This document shows, piece by piece, positions 53,873 through 64,000 of a stretch of 64,000 bases of DNA. A program made the position numbers and the translations under genes. The notes below the pieces were generated by a model. That model was not told the origin of the DNA and made no database searches. It saw only the letters and a list, made by a program, of their open reading frames with translations. The DNA is from Paracoccaceae bacterium (GTDB taxonomy: Bacteria; Pseudomonadota; Alphaproteobacteria; Rhodobacterales; Rhodobacteraceae). The stretch spans positions 1 through 64,000 of the forward strand of contig JASMHC010000016.1 in assembly GCA_030750975.1 (NCBI GenBank), given 5' to 3'. Each line of letters opens with the position of its first letter. Position 1 is the stretch's first letter.

Positions 53873-54489
53873 CACTCGATCTTTTTGATCTGGCCATGTA
53901 TGCGCTGGCGATTTTCCTGTTGTTCCTGACCCCTGGCCCGGTTTGGCTGGCGGTGGTCGCCCGTGGGCTGTCCGGCGGGTTTTCCGCGGCCTGGCCGCTT
54001 GCGTTCGGTGTGATGGTTGGCGATGCAATCTGGCCGGTTTTGGCGATTTTGGGCGTATCCTGGATTGTCAGCGTCTATGGCGGCTTTCTTGACGTGCTGG
54101 CAATCGTCGCTTCGCTGATGTTTCTGGCGATGGGCGGATTGCTGATCTGGCATGCGGATAAACGCATTTCGTCCGATGGCCGTCTGACACGGCCCGGAAT
54201 GTGGGCCGGTTTCCTTGCCGGATTGGTTGTGATCCTTGGAAACCCCAAGGCCATCCTGTTCTATATGGGGGTTCTGCCGGGGTTCTTTGATATCGGCCAG
54301 ATCACCACGTTCGACATCATTTTGATCGTTTTGGTGTCGATGATCGTGCCTTTTGCCGGAAATGTCCTGCTGGCGGCCTTCACCGGGCAGATCAGGCGGT
54401 TTTTATCCGCGCCCGAGCGGTTGAAACGGTTGAACTTGGTCTCGGGCGGGCTGCTGATCTGCGTCGGTGTGGCATTGCCGTTTTTCTGA
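53869..54489 (+). CDS. LysE-family translocator
   Basis: A 206-residue membrane exporter of the LysE/RhtB type with about six helices. The opening FLLFLTPGPVWLAVVARGLSGG and NPKAILFYMGVLPGF near residue 124 are typical. It exports amino acids or related compounds, substrate unknown. It overlaps recF by 4 bases and lies between recF and gyrB. Confidence 0.84.
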   Translation: MTLDLFDLAMYALAIFLLFLTPGPVWLAVVARGLSGGFSAAWPLAFGVMVGDAIWPVLAILGVSWIVSVYGGFLDVLAIVASLMFLAMGGLLIWHADKRISSDGRLTRPGMWAGFLAGLVVILGNPKAILFYMGVLPGFFDIGQITTFDIILIVLVSMIVPFAGNVLLAAFTGQIRRFLSAPERLKRLNLVSGGLLICVGVALPFF

Positions 54490-54490
54490 T

Positions 54491-54533
54491 GCGTTTCAAC
54501 GGTATCCCGAGCCACAGGTTGATTTTGAAACGC
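54491..54533 (+). repeat. GCGTTTC...GAAACGC repeat (copy D)
   Basis: A 43-bp element with perfect 7-bp ends and the conserved right half (CACAGGTTGATTTTGAAACGC). It starts one base after the LysE gene stop. Confidence 0.6.
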
Positions 54534-54547
54534 CCGTAATATCAACA

Positions 54548-54638
54548 GGTTTCGCGCCTTTGGCCAAAGGGCTTATGTCTTGGCAATAAGGCGCAACGCC
54601 CAAGCGCGGGCTGGCACAAAAAAACACCCCGCGAAACC
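54548..54638. repeat. 91-bp inverted-repeat element upstream of gyrB
   Basis: GGTTTCGCG (54548-54556) and CGCGAAACC (54630-54638) are perfect 9-bp inverted ends. Between them lie a 14-bp palindrome CCTTTGGCCAAAGG and an inner CTTAT/ATAAG pair. It ends 20 bases before the gyrB promoter. It could be a small mobile repeat or a terminator/RNA structure. Confidence 0.5.
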
Positions 54639-54658
54639 GCAAAATATGGTGGGATTGC

Positions 54659-54687
54659 GTGACAATGCCCCCAATCCCTCGTATAAA
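54659..54687 (+). promoter_or_regulatory. gyrB promoter
   Basis: GTGACA (54659-54664) and TATAAA (54682-54687) with a 17-base spacer form a near-consensus vegetative promoter. The predicted start of transcription is about 22 bases before the gyrB ATG. Confidence 0.75.
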
Positions 54688-54691
54688 ATGA

Positions 54692-57133
<2,442 letters not shown>

Positions 57134-57208
57134 TCCGCTGCGAAACGGACAGACAATCTGACGATCCAAAACGGGCAATTGCGTGCCCGTGCAAACAGGA
57201 AGCTGCCT

Positions 57209-57892
57209 ATGACATTCTCTCGTTCGATCAAGATCGCGCCGTCCATTCTGTCGGCGGATTTCGCCAATTTCGGTCAGGAAATTCAGGCGATCGAGGCGCA
57301 AGGCGCCGATTGGGTCCATGTGGATGTGATGGACGGGCATTTCGTGCCGAACCTGACCTTTGGCCCGCCAGCGGTCAAAGCGTTCCGCCCGCATGTGAAA
57401 ACGGTGATGGATGTGCATTTGATGATCACCCCTGTTGATCCCTATATCGACGCCTATGCCGAGGCGGGGGCCGATATTCTGACCGCCCATATCGAAGCGG
57501 GGCCGCATATTCACCGGACGCTACAGGCGATCCGCGGGGCGGGGATGAAGGCCGGGGTTGCGCTGAACCCGGGCACGCCGGCCGAGGCGATTGAGCATCT
57601 TCTGGATCTGACGGATTTGATCTGTGTGATGACCGTCAACCCCGGTTTCGGAGGTCAGAAGTTCATCGACATGACCGCCAAGATCGCCAGGCTTCGCGCC
57701 ATGATCGGCGATCGCGAGGTGCATATCGAAATCGATGGTGGCGTTGATCCGACCACCGCGCCTTTGGTCGCCGCAGCCGGTGCGGATGTTCTGGTGGCCG
57801 GATCGGCTGTTTTCCGGGGCGGGTCGGTTGAAAATCCCGATGTTTACGGCAACAATATCCGTGCCATCCGGCAAGCCGCAGAAAACCTATAA
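57209..57892 (+). CDS. rpe: Ribulose-phosphate 3-epimerase
   Basis: Rpe interconverts ribulose-5-P and xylulose-5-P in the pentose phosphate and Calvin cycles. The 227 residues have IAPSILSADFANFGQEI, HVDVMDGHFVPNLTFGP, MTVNPGFGGQKF and EIDGGV. The start at 57209 is 75 bases after gyrB. The Rpe type is generic, not tied to a photosynthetic operon. Confidence 0.95.
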   Translation: MTFSRSIKIAPSILSADFANFGQEIQAIEAQGADWVHVDVMDGHFVPNLTFGPPAVKAFRPHVKTVMDVHLMITPVDPYIDAYAEAGADILTAHIEAGPHIHRTLQAIRGAGMKAGVALNPGTPAEAIEHLLDLTDLICVMTVNPGFGGQKFIDMTAKIARLRAMIGDREVHIEIDGGVDPTTAPLVAAAGADVLVAGSAVFRGGSVENPDVYGNNIRAIRQAAENL

Positions 57893-57902
57893 GGGCGAAC
57901 CA

Positions 57903-58457
57903 ATGGCCATGACACCGAACACTTGCGACTTTGGCTGGAAGGCCGTGGATTTTTCCCTGCCCGCAACCGACGGGCGCATTGTTTCGCTGGCCGATATTGC
58001 CGGGCCGAAGGGCACGCTGGTGATGTTCATCTGCAACCATTGCCCCTATGTTCTGGCGGTTCTGGACCGCATCAAGCGCGACGCGGTTGAATTGCAGGCG
58101 ATGGGGATTGGGGTCGTGGCAATCTCGGCCAATGATGCGGTCGCCTATCCGCAGGACAGTTTCGACAATATGAAGCGTATGGCGAAGATGCAGGGATTTT
58201 CGTTCCCCTATCTTTATGACGAAACACAAGACATCGCGCGCGCTTATGATGCGGCCTGCACGCCGGATTTCTTTGGCTTCAACGCGGACTTGAAGTTGCA
58301 GTATCGCGGGCGTCTGGATGCGTCCCGCGCATCTGCCGGTCCGGCGGATTTGCGTCGCGATCTGTTTGAGGCCATGAAGCAGATCGCGGAAACGGGGCAG
58401 GGGCCGAGGGATCAGATCCCGTCAATGGGCTGCTCGATCAAGTGGAAATCTGCCTGA
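57903..58457 (+). CDS. Thioredoxin-fold (AhpC/TSA-like) protein
   Basis: A 184-residue protein with a thioredoxin fold of the redoxin/peroxiredoxin group. The active site is CNHCPY near residue 41, a CxxC-type motif with His-Pro neighbours, and CTPDFFGF near 120 includes a cis-Pro. It resembles the thioredoxin-family proteins common next to rpe in roseobacters. No signal peptide is seen, so cytoplasmic. It starts 10 bases after rpe. Confidence 0.85.
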   Translation: MAMTPNTCDFGWKAVDFSLPATDGRIVSLADIAGPKGTLVMFICNHCPYVLAVLDRIKRDAVELQAMGIGVVAISANDAVAYPQDSFDNMKRMAKMQGFSFPYLYDETQDIARAYDAACTPDFFGFNADLKLQYRGRLDASRASAGPADLRRDLFEAMKQIAETGQGPRDQIPSMGCSIKWKSA

Positions 58458-58476
58458 AGCAGGGACCGAGCGGTGG

Positions 58477-58652
58477 TCCCACCAATCCTTAACGCTTGCA
58501 TGAGAAAACCTTTCCCGACGTCAAAACGGTTCGACAGGTCCTACGGCTAGCGAAAGCTGGGATGCTTAGGGGATCAGCCAGCCACCGAAATGATCAGACA
58601 GGTGCAGGGGAAATCCCTGTCCGGCGATGAACCGCCTTAAGGTGGGCCCACC
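58477..58652 (+). ncRNA. Candidate structured RNA between thioredoxin-fold gene and ilvD
   Basis: This non-coding stretch folds on paper into a closed structure. CCTTAA (58487-58492) pairs with TTAAGG (58637-58642). CGGTTC and GACAGG (58527-58538) pair with GAACCG (58629-58634) and CCTGTC (58616-58621) across a 7-base bulge. Inner hairpins are AGC-GAAA-GCT, GATCA/TGATC and CAGGG-GAAAT-CCCTG. A 12-bp palindrome GGTGGGCCCACC sits at 58641-58652. The size is like 6S RNA, but I cannot confirm the family. Confidence 0.45.
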
Positions 58653-58762
58653 GATCTTAATCCGAACAAACCCTGATATGCGACGACCCTGCCGAGATAA
58701 GACCTCGAGCGGGGCAAAGGCGCAAGCCCCGGCCCCTGGGTCGGGGTCTCGAGAGGTGCAAG

Positions 58763-58787
58763 AGGTCCCGGGTCAAGCCCGGGACCT
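58763..58787. repeat. REP-like palindrome after ilvD
   Basis: AGGTCCCGGG, TCAAG, CCCGGGACCT: perfect 10-bp arms. The core is similar to the palindrome inside rnpB (14943-14962). It is 8 bases beyond the ilvD stop and may end or protect that transcript. Confidence 0.6.
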
Positions 58788-58795
58788 GTGTCATT

Positions 58796-60631
58796 TTACT
58801 CAGGAATAATCCGCACGCCGCCTTTATCCGCCGACGATGCCAGCAAGGCATAGGCTTTCAGAGCCGTTGAAACAGCACGTGGGCGTTCCTGGGCCGGTTT
58901 CCACGGCAAGGGGCCTTTGGCCGCACGGCGCGTGGCAAGGGTTGCGTCATCCACGTCCAGATTGATCGTCCGGTTCGGAATGTCGATCTCAATTGTGTCA
59001 CCGGTTTCCACCAGCGCGATCATGCCGCCTTCGGCCGCTTCGGGTGAAACATGGCCGATGGACAGACCCGACGTGCCGCCCGAGAAGCGGCCATCGGTCA
59101 GCAGGGCGCAGGCCTTGCCCAGACCTTTGGATTTCAGATAGCTGGTCGGGTACAGCATTTCCTGCATCCCCGGACCGCCCTGCGGGCCTTCATAGCGGAT
59201 CACCACGACCTCGCCTTCGCCGACCTGACCGGTCAGAATGCCGTTCACCGCGTCGTCTTGGCTTTCAAAAACCTTGGCGCTGCCGGTGAATTTCAGGATC
59301 GACTCGTCCACGCCTGCGGTTTTCACGATACAGCCGCGTTCGGCGATATTGCCGAACAGAACCGCCAGTCCGCCATCTTTCGAGAAGGCATTTTCGACAT
59401 TTCGGATCACGCCGCCTTCGCGGTCTTTGTCCAGCTCTTTATAACGGTTTTCGGTGCTGAAAGCTTGGGTCGTGCGCACGCCACCTGGTGCTGCGCGGTA
59501 GAATTTGTCCACGGCCTCGTCATTTGCGACCATGATGTCCCATTTGGCAATCGCCTTGGCCATCGTGGCGCTGTGCACGGTGGTGGCATCGCCATGCAGC
59601 AAGCCTCCGCGATGCAGTTCGCCCAGAATTCCCATGATCCCACCAGCGCGGTGAACGTCTTCCATGTGGACGTCCGATTTGGCCGGGGCCACTTTCGACA
59701 GGCACGGCACCTTGCGCGACAGCCGGTCCATATCTTCCATGGTGAAATCGACTTTGCCTTCATGGGCAATCGCCAGCAGGTGAAGCACCGTGTTGGTTGA
59801 TCCGCCCATGGCGATATCCAGCGACATGGCATTCTCGAACGCATCGAATGTGGCGATTTCGCGTGGCAGAAGGCCTTTTTCCTCGCCCTCGTAATGACGT
59901 TTGGTGATGTCAACGATGCGGCGGCCCGCCTCAAGGAACAGCTCTTTGCGATCCGCATGGGTGGCCAGCATTGATCCGTTGCCGGGCAGGGCTAGACCCA
60001 ACGCCTCGGCCAGGCAATTCATCGAGTTCGCCGTGAACATGCCCGAGCAGGACCCACAGGTCGGGCAGGCGTTTTCCTCGATATGCTGGACCTGTTCGTC
60101 GGTATAGTGATCATCCGCCGCCGCAACCATCGCGTCCACCAGATCGACCGCGTGTTCCAGATCGTTCAGCGTGACCTTGCCGGCCTCCATCGGGCCGCCC
60201 GAGACGAATATCACCGGAATGTTCAGGCGCATAGCCGCCATCAGCATACCGGGGGTGATCTTGTCGCAGTTCGAAATACAGACCATAGCGTCGGCGCAAT
60301 GGGCGTTGACCATGTATTCCACACTGTCGGCGATCACTTCGCGCGACGGCAGCGAATAAAGCATCCCGTCATGGCCCATCGCAATGCCGTCATCCACGGC
60401 GATGGTGTTGAATTCCTTGGCGACACCCCCTGCCGCTTCGATTTCACGCGCAACCATCTGCCCGAGGTCTTTCAGATGCACATGGCCGGGTACGAATTGG
60501 GTAAAACTGTTGACCACGGCGATGATCGGTTTGCCGAAATCGCTGTCGGTCATTCCGGTGGCGCGCCAAAGTCCTCGGGCACCGGCCATGTTCCGGCCAT
60601 GGGTCGATCTGCGAGAGCGGTAATAGGGCAT
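58796..60631 (-). CDS. ilvD: Dihydroxyacid dehydratase
   Basis: IlvD makes the 2-keto acids for valine, leucine and isoleucine through an iron-sulfur cluster. The 611 residues have cluster cysteines in [13 protein letters not shown] (near residue 122) and [13 protein letters not shown] (near 195). The closing GPLPWKP is family-like. The start at 60631 ([17 protein letters not shown]) is the family one; the ORF to 60694 has no ribosome site. It is divergent from aroQ. Confidence 0.96.
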   Translation of the reverse strand: MPYYRSRRSTHGRNMAGARGLWRATGMTDSDFGKPIIAVVNSFTQFVPGHVHLKDLGQMVAREIEAAGGVAKEFNTIAVDDGIAMGHDGMLYSLPSREVIADSVEYMVNAHCADAMVCISNCDKITPGMLMAAMRLNIPVIFVSGGPMEAGKVTLNDLEHAVDLVDAMVAAADDHYTDEQVQHIEENACPTCGSCSGMFTANSMNCLAEALGLALPGNGSMLATHADRKELFLEAGRRIVDITKRHYEGEEKGLLPREIATFDAFENAMSLDIAMGGSTNTVLHLLAIAHEGKVDFTMEDMDRLSRKVPCLSKVAPAKSDVHMEDVHRAGGIMGILGELHRGGLLHGDATTVHSATMAKAIAKWDIMVANDEAVDKFYRAAPGGVRTTQAFSTENRYKELDKDREGGVIRNVENAFSKDGGLAVLFGNIAERGCIVKTAGVDESILKFTGSAKVFESQDDAVNGILTGQVGEGEVVVIRYEGPQGGPGMQEMLYPTSYLKSKGLGKACALLTDGRFSGGTSGLSIGHVSPEAAEGGMIALVETGDTIEIDIPNRTINLDVDDATLATRRAAKGPLPWKPAQERPRAVSTALKAYALLASSADKGGVRIIPE

Positions 60632-60781
60632 TGCGTTTGTCCTTTGAAAGTCTGCGGCACGAAGGCCGGTCCGGCAGGTGATACCGCAAATCATCCCCGC
60701 AGGACAATGGGATATGGAAGTTTGATTGACGCTGCGCCGTGCCTTTGGCTATGTCGGGGCATTGCAATCTGGGAAATCCGC

Positions 60782-61219
60782 ATGTCGAAGCTGATCTACA
60801 TCCTGAACGGACCTAATCTGAACCTTCTGGGCAAGCGCCAGCCCGAGCTTTACGGCCACGAGACCCTAGAGGATGTGGAAGCCAATTGCCGGGCCATTTT
60901 GCCCGAAGGATATGATCTGCGCATGCTGCAATCCAACTACGAGGGGCAGCTTGTCGACTGGATCCAGCAGGCCCGGACCGAGGCTTGCGGCATCGTGATC
61001 AATCCGGCGGCCTATACCCATACGTCAATTGCCATCCTCGATGCGCTTTATATGTTTGAAGGGCCTGTGGTTGAGGTGCATATCTCGAATATCCTCGAAC
61101 GCGAGGAATTCCGCCATTTTTCCTATGTGGAGCAACGGGCCGACAAATCGCTGATCGGTCTGGGCGTCGCGGGGTATCAGCTTGGGGTGCAGCACGTGCT
61201 TTCCATGCTGCAAGCCTAG
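60782..61219 (+). CDS. aroQ: Type II 3-dehydroquinate dehydratase
   Basis: AroQ dehydrates 3-dehydroquinate in the shikimate pathway. The 145 residues open with [17 protein letters not shown], with the catalytic Tyr just after, followed by [21 protein letters not shown] and the His motif [16 protein letters not shown]. Family length matches. It is monocistronic and divergent from ilvD. Confidence 0.95.
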   Translation: MSKLIYILNGPNLNLLGKRQPELYGHETLEDVEANCRAILPEGYDLRMLQSNYEGQLVDWIQQARTEACGIVINPAAYTHTSIAILDALYMFEGPVVEVHISNILEREEFRHFSYVEQRADKSLIGLGVAGYQLGVQHVLSMLQA

Positions 61220-61265
61220 GCCTTGCTTGCGGTGAGATATCACAAGATTGCCCAAAAAACCGGCC

Positions 61266-61345
61266 CGTTTCGCCACTGTCCGGTGCCAGACACAGTGGGC
61301 GCGGGCGGTCATTGTGCTGGATTTTGAACCCGTTTTTTGACATTC
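61266..61345 (+). repeat. Expanded GCGTTTC family relative (copy H)
   Basis: CCGTTTCGCCACTGTCC, then CAGACACAGTGG, and after about 30 bases GATTTTGAACCCG near 61320. Ends and centre resemble the family, but with an insertion. It lies in the aroQ-rfbC gap of 171 bases, which has no gene. TTGACA at 61337-61342 could be a -35 for rfbC; the matching -10 is not clear. Confidence 0.35.
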
Positions 61346-61390
61346 TGACCGGTAAAAGAGCGAATGTATAAACCCAAAACAGGCATTTGA

Positions 61391-61954
61391 ATGCAAATCG
61401 AACAGACCTTGCTGGACGGCGTCCTTATTCTGACGCCCGCGCGTCATGGCGATCATCGCGGGTTTTTCAGCGAAAGCTGGAACCGCCAGCGGATGCGGGA
61501 AAATGGCATCGACATTGATTTCGTGCAGGACAACCATTCGCTTTCGGCGCAGGTCGGGACGGTGCGCGGGCTGCATTTTCAATCGCCCCCTCATGCGCAG
61601 GACAAGCTGGTGCGCTGCGGGCGGGGTCGGCTGTATGATGTGGCGGTTGATATTCGCAAGGGCAGCCCGACATTCGGCCAATGGATTGGCGAAGAGCTTA
61701 GCTTTAAGAACGGCAAGCAATTGCTTGTTCCGACGGGGTTTTTGCACGGGTTTATGACGCTGGAGCCGGATACCGAGATCATCTATAAATGCTCGGACTA
61801 CTACGCGCCCGAATGCGATGGCGCGGTGCGGTGGGACAGTTGCGGGATCAACTGGCCGATTGACGTGGCCACGCCGGTCTTGTCGGACAAAGACAAGCGT
61901 GCGCCGACGCTTGCCGAATTTGACACGCCATTTGAATTCGAAGGTGCCCCATGA
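61391..61954 (+). CDS. rfbC: dTDP-4-dehydrorhamnose 3,5-epimerase
   Basis: RfbC (RmlC) works in dTDP-L-rhamnose synthesis. The 187 residues have the cupin block [32 protein letters not shown] with the catalytic His, and the [14 protein letters not shown] region. It overlaps rfbB by 4 bases. rfbA and rfbD are not in the window, so they may be outside or elsewhere. Confidence 0.94.
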   Translation: MQIEQTLLDGVLILTPARHGDHRGFFSESWNRQRMRENGIDIDFVQDNHSLSAQVGTVRGLHFQSPPHAQDKLVRCGRGRLYDVAVDIRKGSPTFGQWIGEELSFKNGKQLLVPTGFLHGFMTLEPDTEIIYKCSDYYAPECDGAVRWDSCGINWPIDVATPVLSDKDKRAPTLAEFDTPFEFEGAP

Positions 61955-62994
61955 AAATCCTTGTCACAGGCGGGGCCGGATTTATCGGGTCTGCGGTTGT
62001 CCGGCTGGCAGTGGAACGCGGGCATGCGGTGGTGAACCTTGATGCGCTGACCTATGCGGCCTGTCTTGATAACGTGGCCAGCGTGGCGGACAGCCCGCTT
62101 TATGCGTTCGAGCATGCCGATATCCGCGACCGCGCGGCGCTTGACCGGATTTTTGACCGGCATCAACCGGAGGCGGTGATGCATCTGGCGGCCGAAAGCC
62201 ACGTGGACCGCTCGATCGACGGGCCGGGCGATTTTATCGAGACGAATATTACCGGCACCTATAATATGCTGGAAGCTGCGCGGTCTTATTGGGTCGGGCA
62301 AGGCAAGCCCGAGGCGTTTCGATTTCACCATATTTCAACGGACGAGGTATATGGCTCGCTCGGGGCGACAGGGATGTTCACCGAAGACACGCCCTATGAC
62401 CCGCGCTCGCCTTATTCCGCGTCCAAGGCGTCAAGCGATCATCTGGTCCGCGCCTGGCATGAAACCTATGGTTTGCCGGTCGTCCTGACGAATTGCTCTA
62501 ACAATTACGGGCCGTTTCATTTCCCTGAAAAGCTGATCCCCGTGGTGATCCTGAATGCGCTGGCCGGAAAAGACCTGCCGATTTATGGCGATGGATCGAA
62601 TATCCGCGACTGGCTTTATGTCGAGGATCACGCAGACGCGCTGTTGCTTGTCGTCGAAAAGGGGCAAGTGGGACGAAGCTATAATATCGGCGGCGAGAAC
62701 GAGCGCAGCAACTTGCAGCTGGTGCGGGCTTTGTGCACAATTCTGGACGAGATGCGGCCCAAGGCGCAAGGCAGCTATGCCGACCAGATCACCTTTGTCG
62801 CCGATCGTCCGGGACATGATGCCCGCTATGCCATTGATCCGACACGTATCCGAACGGAACTGGGCTGGCGCCCGTCCGTGACGGTCGAGGAAGGCTTGCG
62901 CAAAACGGTGCGGTGGTATCTTGAAAACGAAAGCTGGTGGAAAGCCCTGCAAAACCGCAAGGGCGTCGGCCAGCGGCTGGGGGTCACATCATGA
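61951..62994 (+). CDS. rfbB: dTDP-glucose 4,6-dehydratase
   Basis: RfbB (RmlB) converts dTDP-glucose to the 4-keto-6-deoxy sugar. The 347 residues have the NAD motif [10 protein letters not shown] (near residue 7), the catalytic [10 protein letters not shown] with Tyr and Lys near 157, and the [12 protein letters not shown] block. It overlaps both neighbours by 4 bases. Confidence 0.96.
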   Translation: MKILVTGGAGFIGSAVVRLAVERGHAVVNLDALTYAACLDNVASVADSPLYAFEHADIRDRAALDRIFDRHQPEAVMHLAAESHVDRSIDGPGDFIETNITGTYNMLEAARSYWVGQGKPEAFRFHHISTDEVYGSLGATGMFTEDTPYDPRSPYSASKASSDHLVRAWHETYGLPVVLTNCSNNYGPFHFPEKLIPVVILNALAGKDLPIYGDGSNIRDWLYVEDHADALLLVVEKGQVGRSYNIGGENERSNLQLVRALCTILDEMRPKAQGSYADQITFVADRPGHDARYAIDPTRIRTELGWRPSVTVEEGLRKTVRWYLENESWWKALQNRKGVGQRLGVTS

Positions 62995-64000
62995 ACCTGC
63001 TGAAAGACAGCCCAAAGATCGGTGATCTTGCCCATGGGCGGGACAACAATTTCAATCTGATCCGCATGCTGGCGGCGTTCGGGGTCATGGTGTCCCATGC
63101 CTATCCATTGGCTCTTGGACCCGAGACAACGGAACCGTTCGAGACTTTTCTGAAAGGCGATAACCTTGGCAGGGCCAGCGTGTTCGCGTTTTTTGCGATT
63201 TCGGGCTTTTTCATCACCAAGAGTTTTCATTTCAAAACAAGCTTCGGCACCTTTGTCCGCGCACGGGTGCTCAGGCTGTTTCCGGCCCTGATCGTCATGA
63301 CCGTGATCGTGGCCATTCTGGGGGGGCTGTTTATCTCGGCCGATCCGGATTACTGGACGATTGCGCCGAAATACGTGGCGTGGATTATTACATTTCAGGG
63401 TCTGGTGTTCACCGGCGGCCCCAAGCTGCCCGGTATGTTTGCCGACAACATCTATCCGGATGCGGTGAATGGTTCCTTGTGGACATTGCGCTATGAGGTT
63501 CTGTGCTACATCGGCGTCGCCATAGCCGGATTGCTGGGGATTTTCCTGCGTCCCAGGCTGTTTCTGGCGCTGGCCATCGCCTATGTCGCGCTTTACCTGA
63601 TTGTTCCGATGTATACGGGCCGGCCGGTTATCACGACCATGCTGTATATCGGCATCCCCTTTGTCTTCGGCGCGGGGTTCTTTGTGTTCCGCGACCAGAT
63701 ACCGCTGACGATCTGGGGGGCGCTGTTGCTGTCGGTTCTGGTGGTGTTGCTGCGCCCGACAATTCTGTTCCTGCCGACATTCATGCTGGCACTGGCCTAT
63801 TGGGTGTTCCTGCTGGGCTATGCGAATATTCCGGCGTTGAAGCAGTACAACCGGCTGGGCGATTATTCCTACGGGTTTTATATCTATGCTTTCCCCGTGC
63901 AACAGCTTGGCAGCATGCTGGGTTTCACCACGCCGTTAAGCAATATCCTTTTCGCCTTTCCGGTTACGATGATCCTGTCGGCCCTGTCATGGCATTTGCT
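62991..64000 (+). CDS. Acyltransferase family 3 membrane protein (partial at window end)
   Basis: The frame from the ATG at 62991 runs past the last base, so the C-terminus is missing (336 codons visible). It opens [22 protein letters not shown], with the histidine of the OafA/YrhL-type acyltransferase_3 family, followed by [13 protein letters not shown] and about eight predicted helices. Such enzymes O-acylate surface sugars such as LPS, capsule or Nod factors. The ATGA overlap with rfbB suggests that it modifies the rhamnose-containing glycan made by the same operon. Confidence 0.85.
   Translation, partial: MNLLKDSPKIGDLAHGRDNNFNLIRMLAAFGVMVSHAYPLALGPETTEPFETFLKGDNLGRASVFAFFAISGFFITKSFHFKTSFGTFVRARVLRLFPALIVMTVIVAILGGLFISADPDYWTIAPKYVAWIITFQGLVFTGGPKLPGMFADNIYPDAVNGSLWTLRYEVLCYIGVAIAGLLGIFLRPRLFLALAIAYVALYLIVPMYTGRPVITTMLYIGIPFVFGAGFFVFRDQIPLTIWGALLLSVLVVLLRPTILFLPTFMLALAYWVFLLGYANIPALKQYNRLGDYSYGFYIYAFPVQQLGSMLGFTTPLSNILFAFPVTMILSALSWHL

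Noticed and set aside
62826-63902. 358-codon minus-strand frame at the right end
   Set aside because: It is antisense to rfbB and the acyltransferase. Histidine- and glutamine-rich text without motifs marks it as a shadow.

Overview
The window looks like a chromosomal segment of a marine-type alphaproteobacterium of the Rhodobacteraceae (Roseobacter group). Signs are the GC-rich sequence, TatABC with a conserved alphaproteobacterial layout, an RNase E with a long acidic insertion in its S1 domain, an alphaproteobacterial ATP synthase zeta inhibitor (DUF1476), split methionine-synthase modules (separate homocysteine- and B12-binding proteins) as known from Phaeobacter, a Hint-domain protein, KpsC/KpsS capsule transferases and an orphan DUF1638 protein. 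Species cannot be named from the sequence alone.

Layout. 0-12 kb: two small unknown genes, a VOC protein, a YjbQ-type enzyme, then nrdR-ribD. A three-gene minus-strand capsule unit (kpsS-kpsD-kpsC) lies between ribD and ribE. A UPF0173 hydrolase, a ceramidase-like membrane protein and an MFS carrier follow. 12-17 kb: gatC-gatA, a lipoprotein, the RNase P RNA gene rnpB, a small palindromic mobile-type repeat, a RelB/YafQ toxin-antitoxin pair, a YqcI/YcgG (GntA-like) haem-enzyme relative and rpmG. 17-29 kb: a DUF4342 protein, a Hint protein, an SDR lacking the usual YxxxK, an orphan FbpC-type ATPase, a YafY regulator, tatABC plus a DUF815 ATPase, a LysR regulator, a cytochrome c', then surE-pcm-nlpD, an SDR and bioY. 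29-41 kb: DUF1638, corrinoid protein and homocysteine methyltransferase, ATP synthase zeta, purC-purS-purQ, dctB-dctD and rne. 41-54 kb: a membrane hydrolase-like protein with a cytochrome P450, an RND efflux pair, yfgM-bamB-der, recF and a LysE exporter. 54-64 kb: gyrB, rpe, a thioredoxin-fold protein, a candidate structured RNA, ilvD, aroQ, rfbC-rfbB and an acyltransferase that runs off the window.

Most of this is core housekeeping: riboflavin, purine, methionine and branched-chain synthesis, protein export, outer-membrane assembly, replication and RNA decay. The accessory parts are the capsule unit, the rnpB-rpmG islet, the P450 pair, the RND pump and the rhamnose/acyltransferase end.

The most unusual signals are non-coding. 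A family of about 43-45 bp palindrome-ended repeats (GCGTTTC...GAAACGC) occurs in up to nine intergenic copies. A second family of GC-rich two-way hairpins sits at convergent gene ends. A roughly 170-nt RNA-like element lies between the thioredoxin-fold gene and ilvD, a 91-bp inverted-repeat element lies upstream of gyrB, and several operator-like palindromes are perfect. The most notable protein oddity is a DctD-type regulator that lacks the GAFTGA loop. No tRNA, CRISPR array, IS transposase or prophage was seen.
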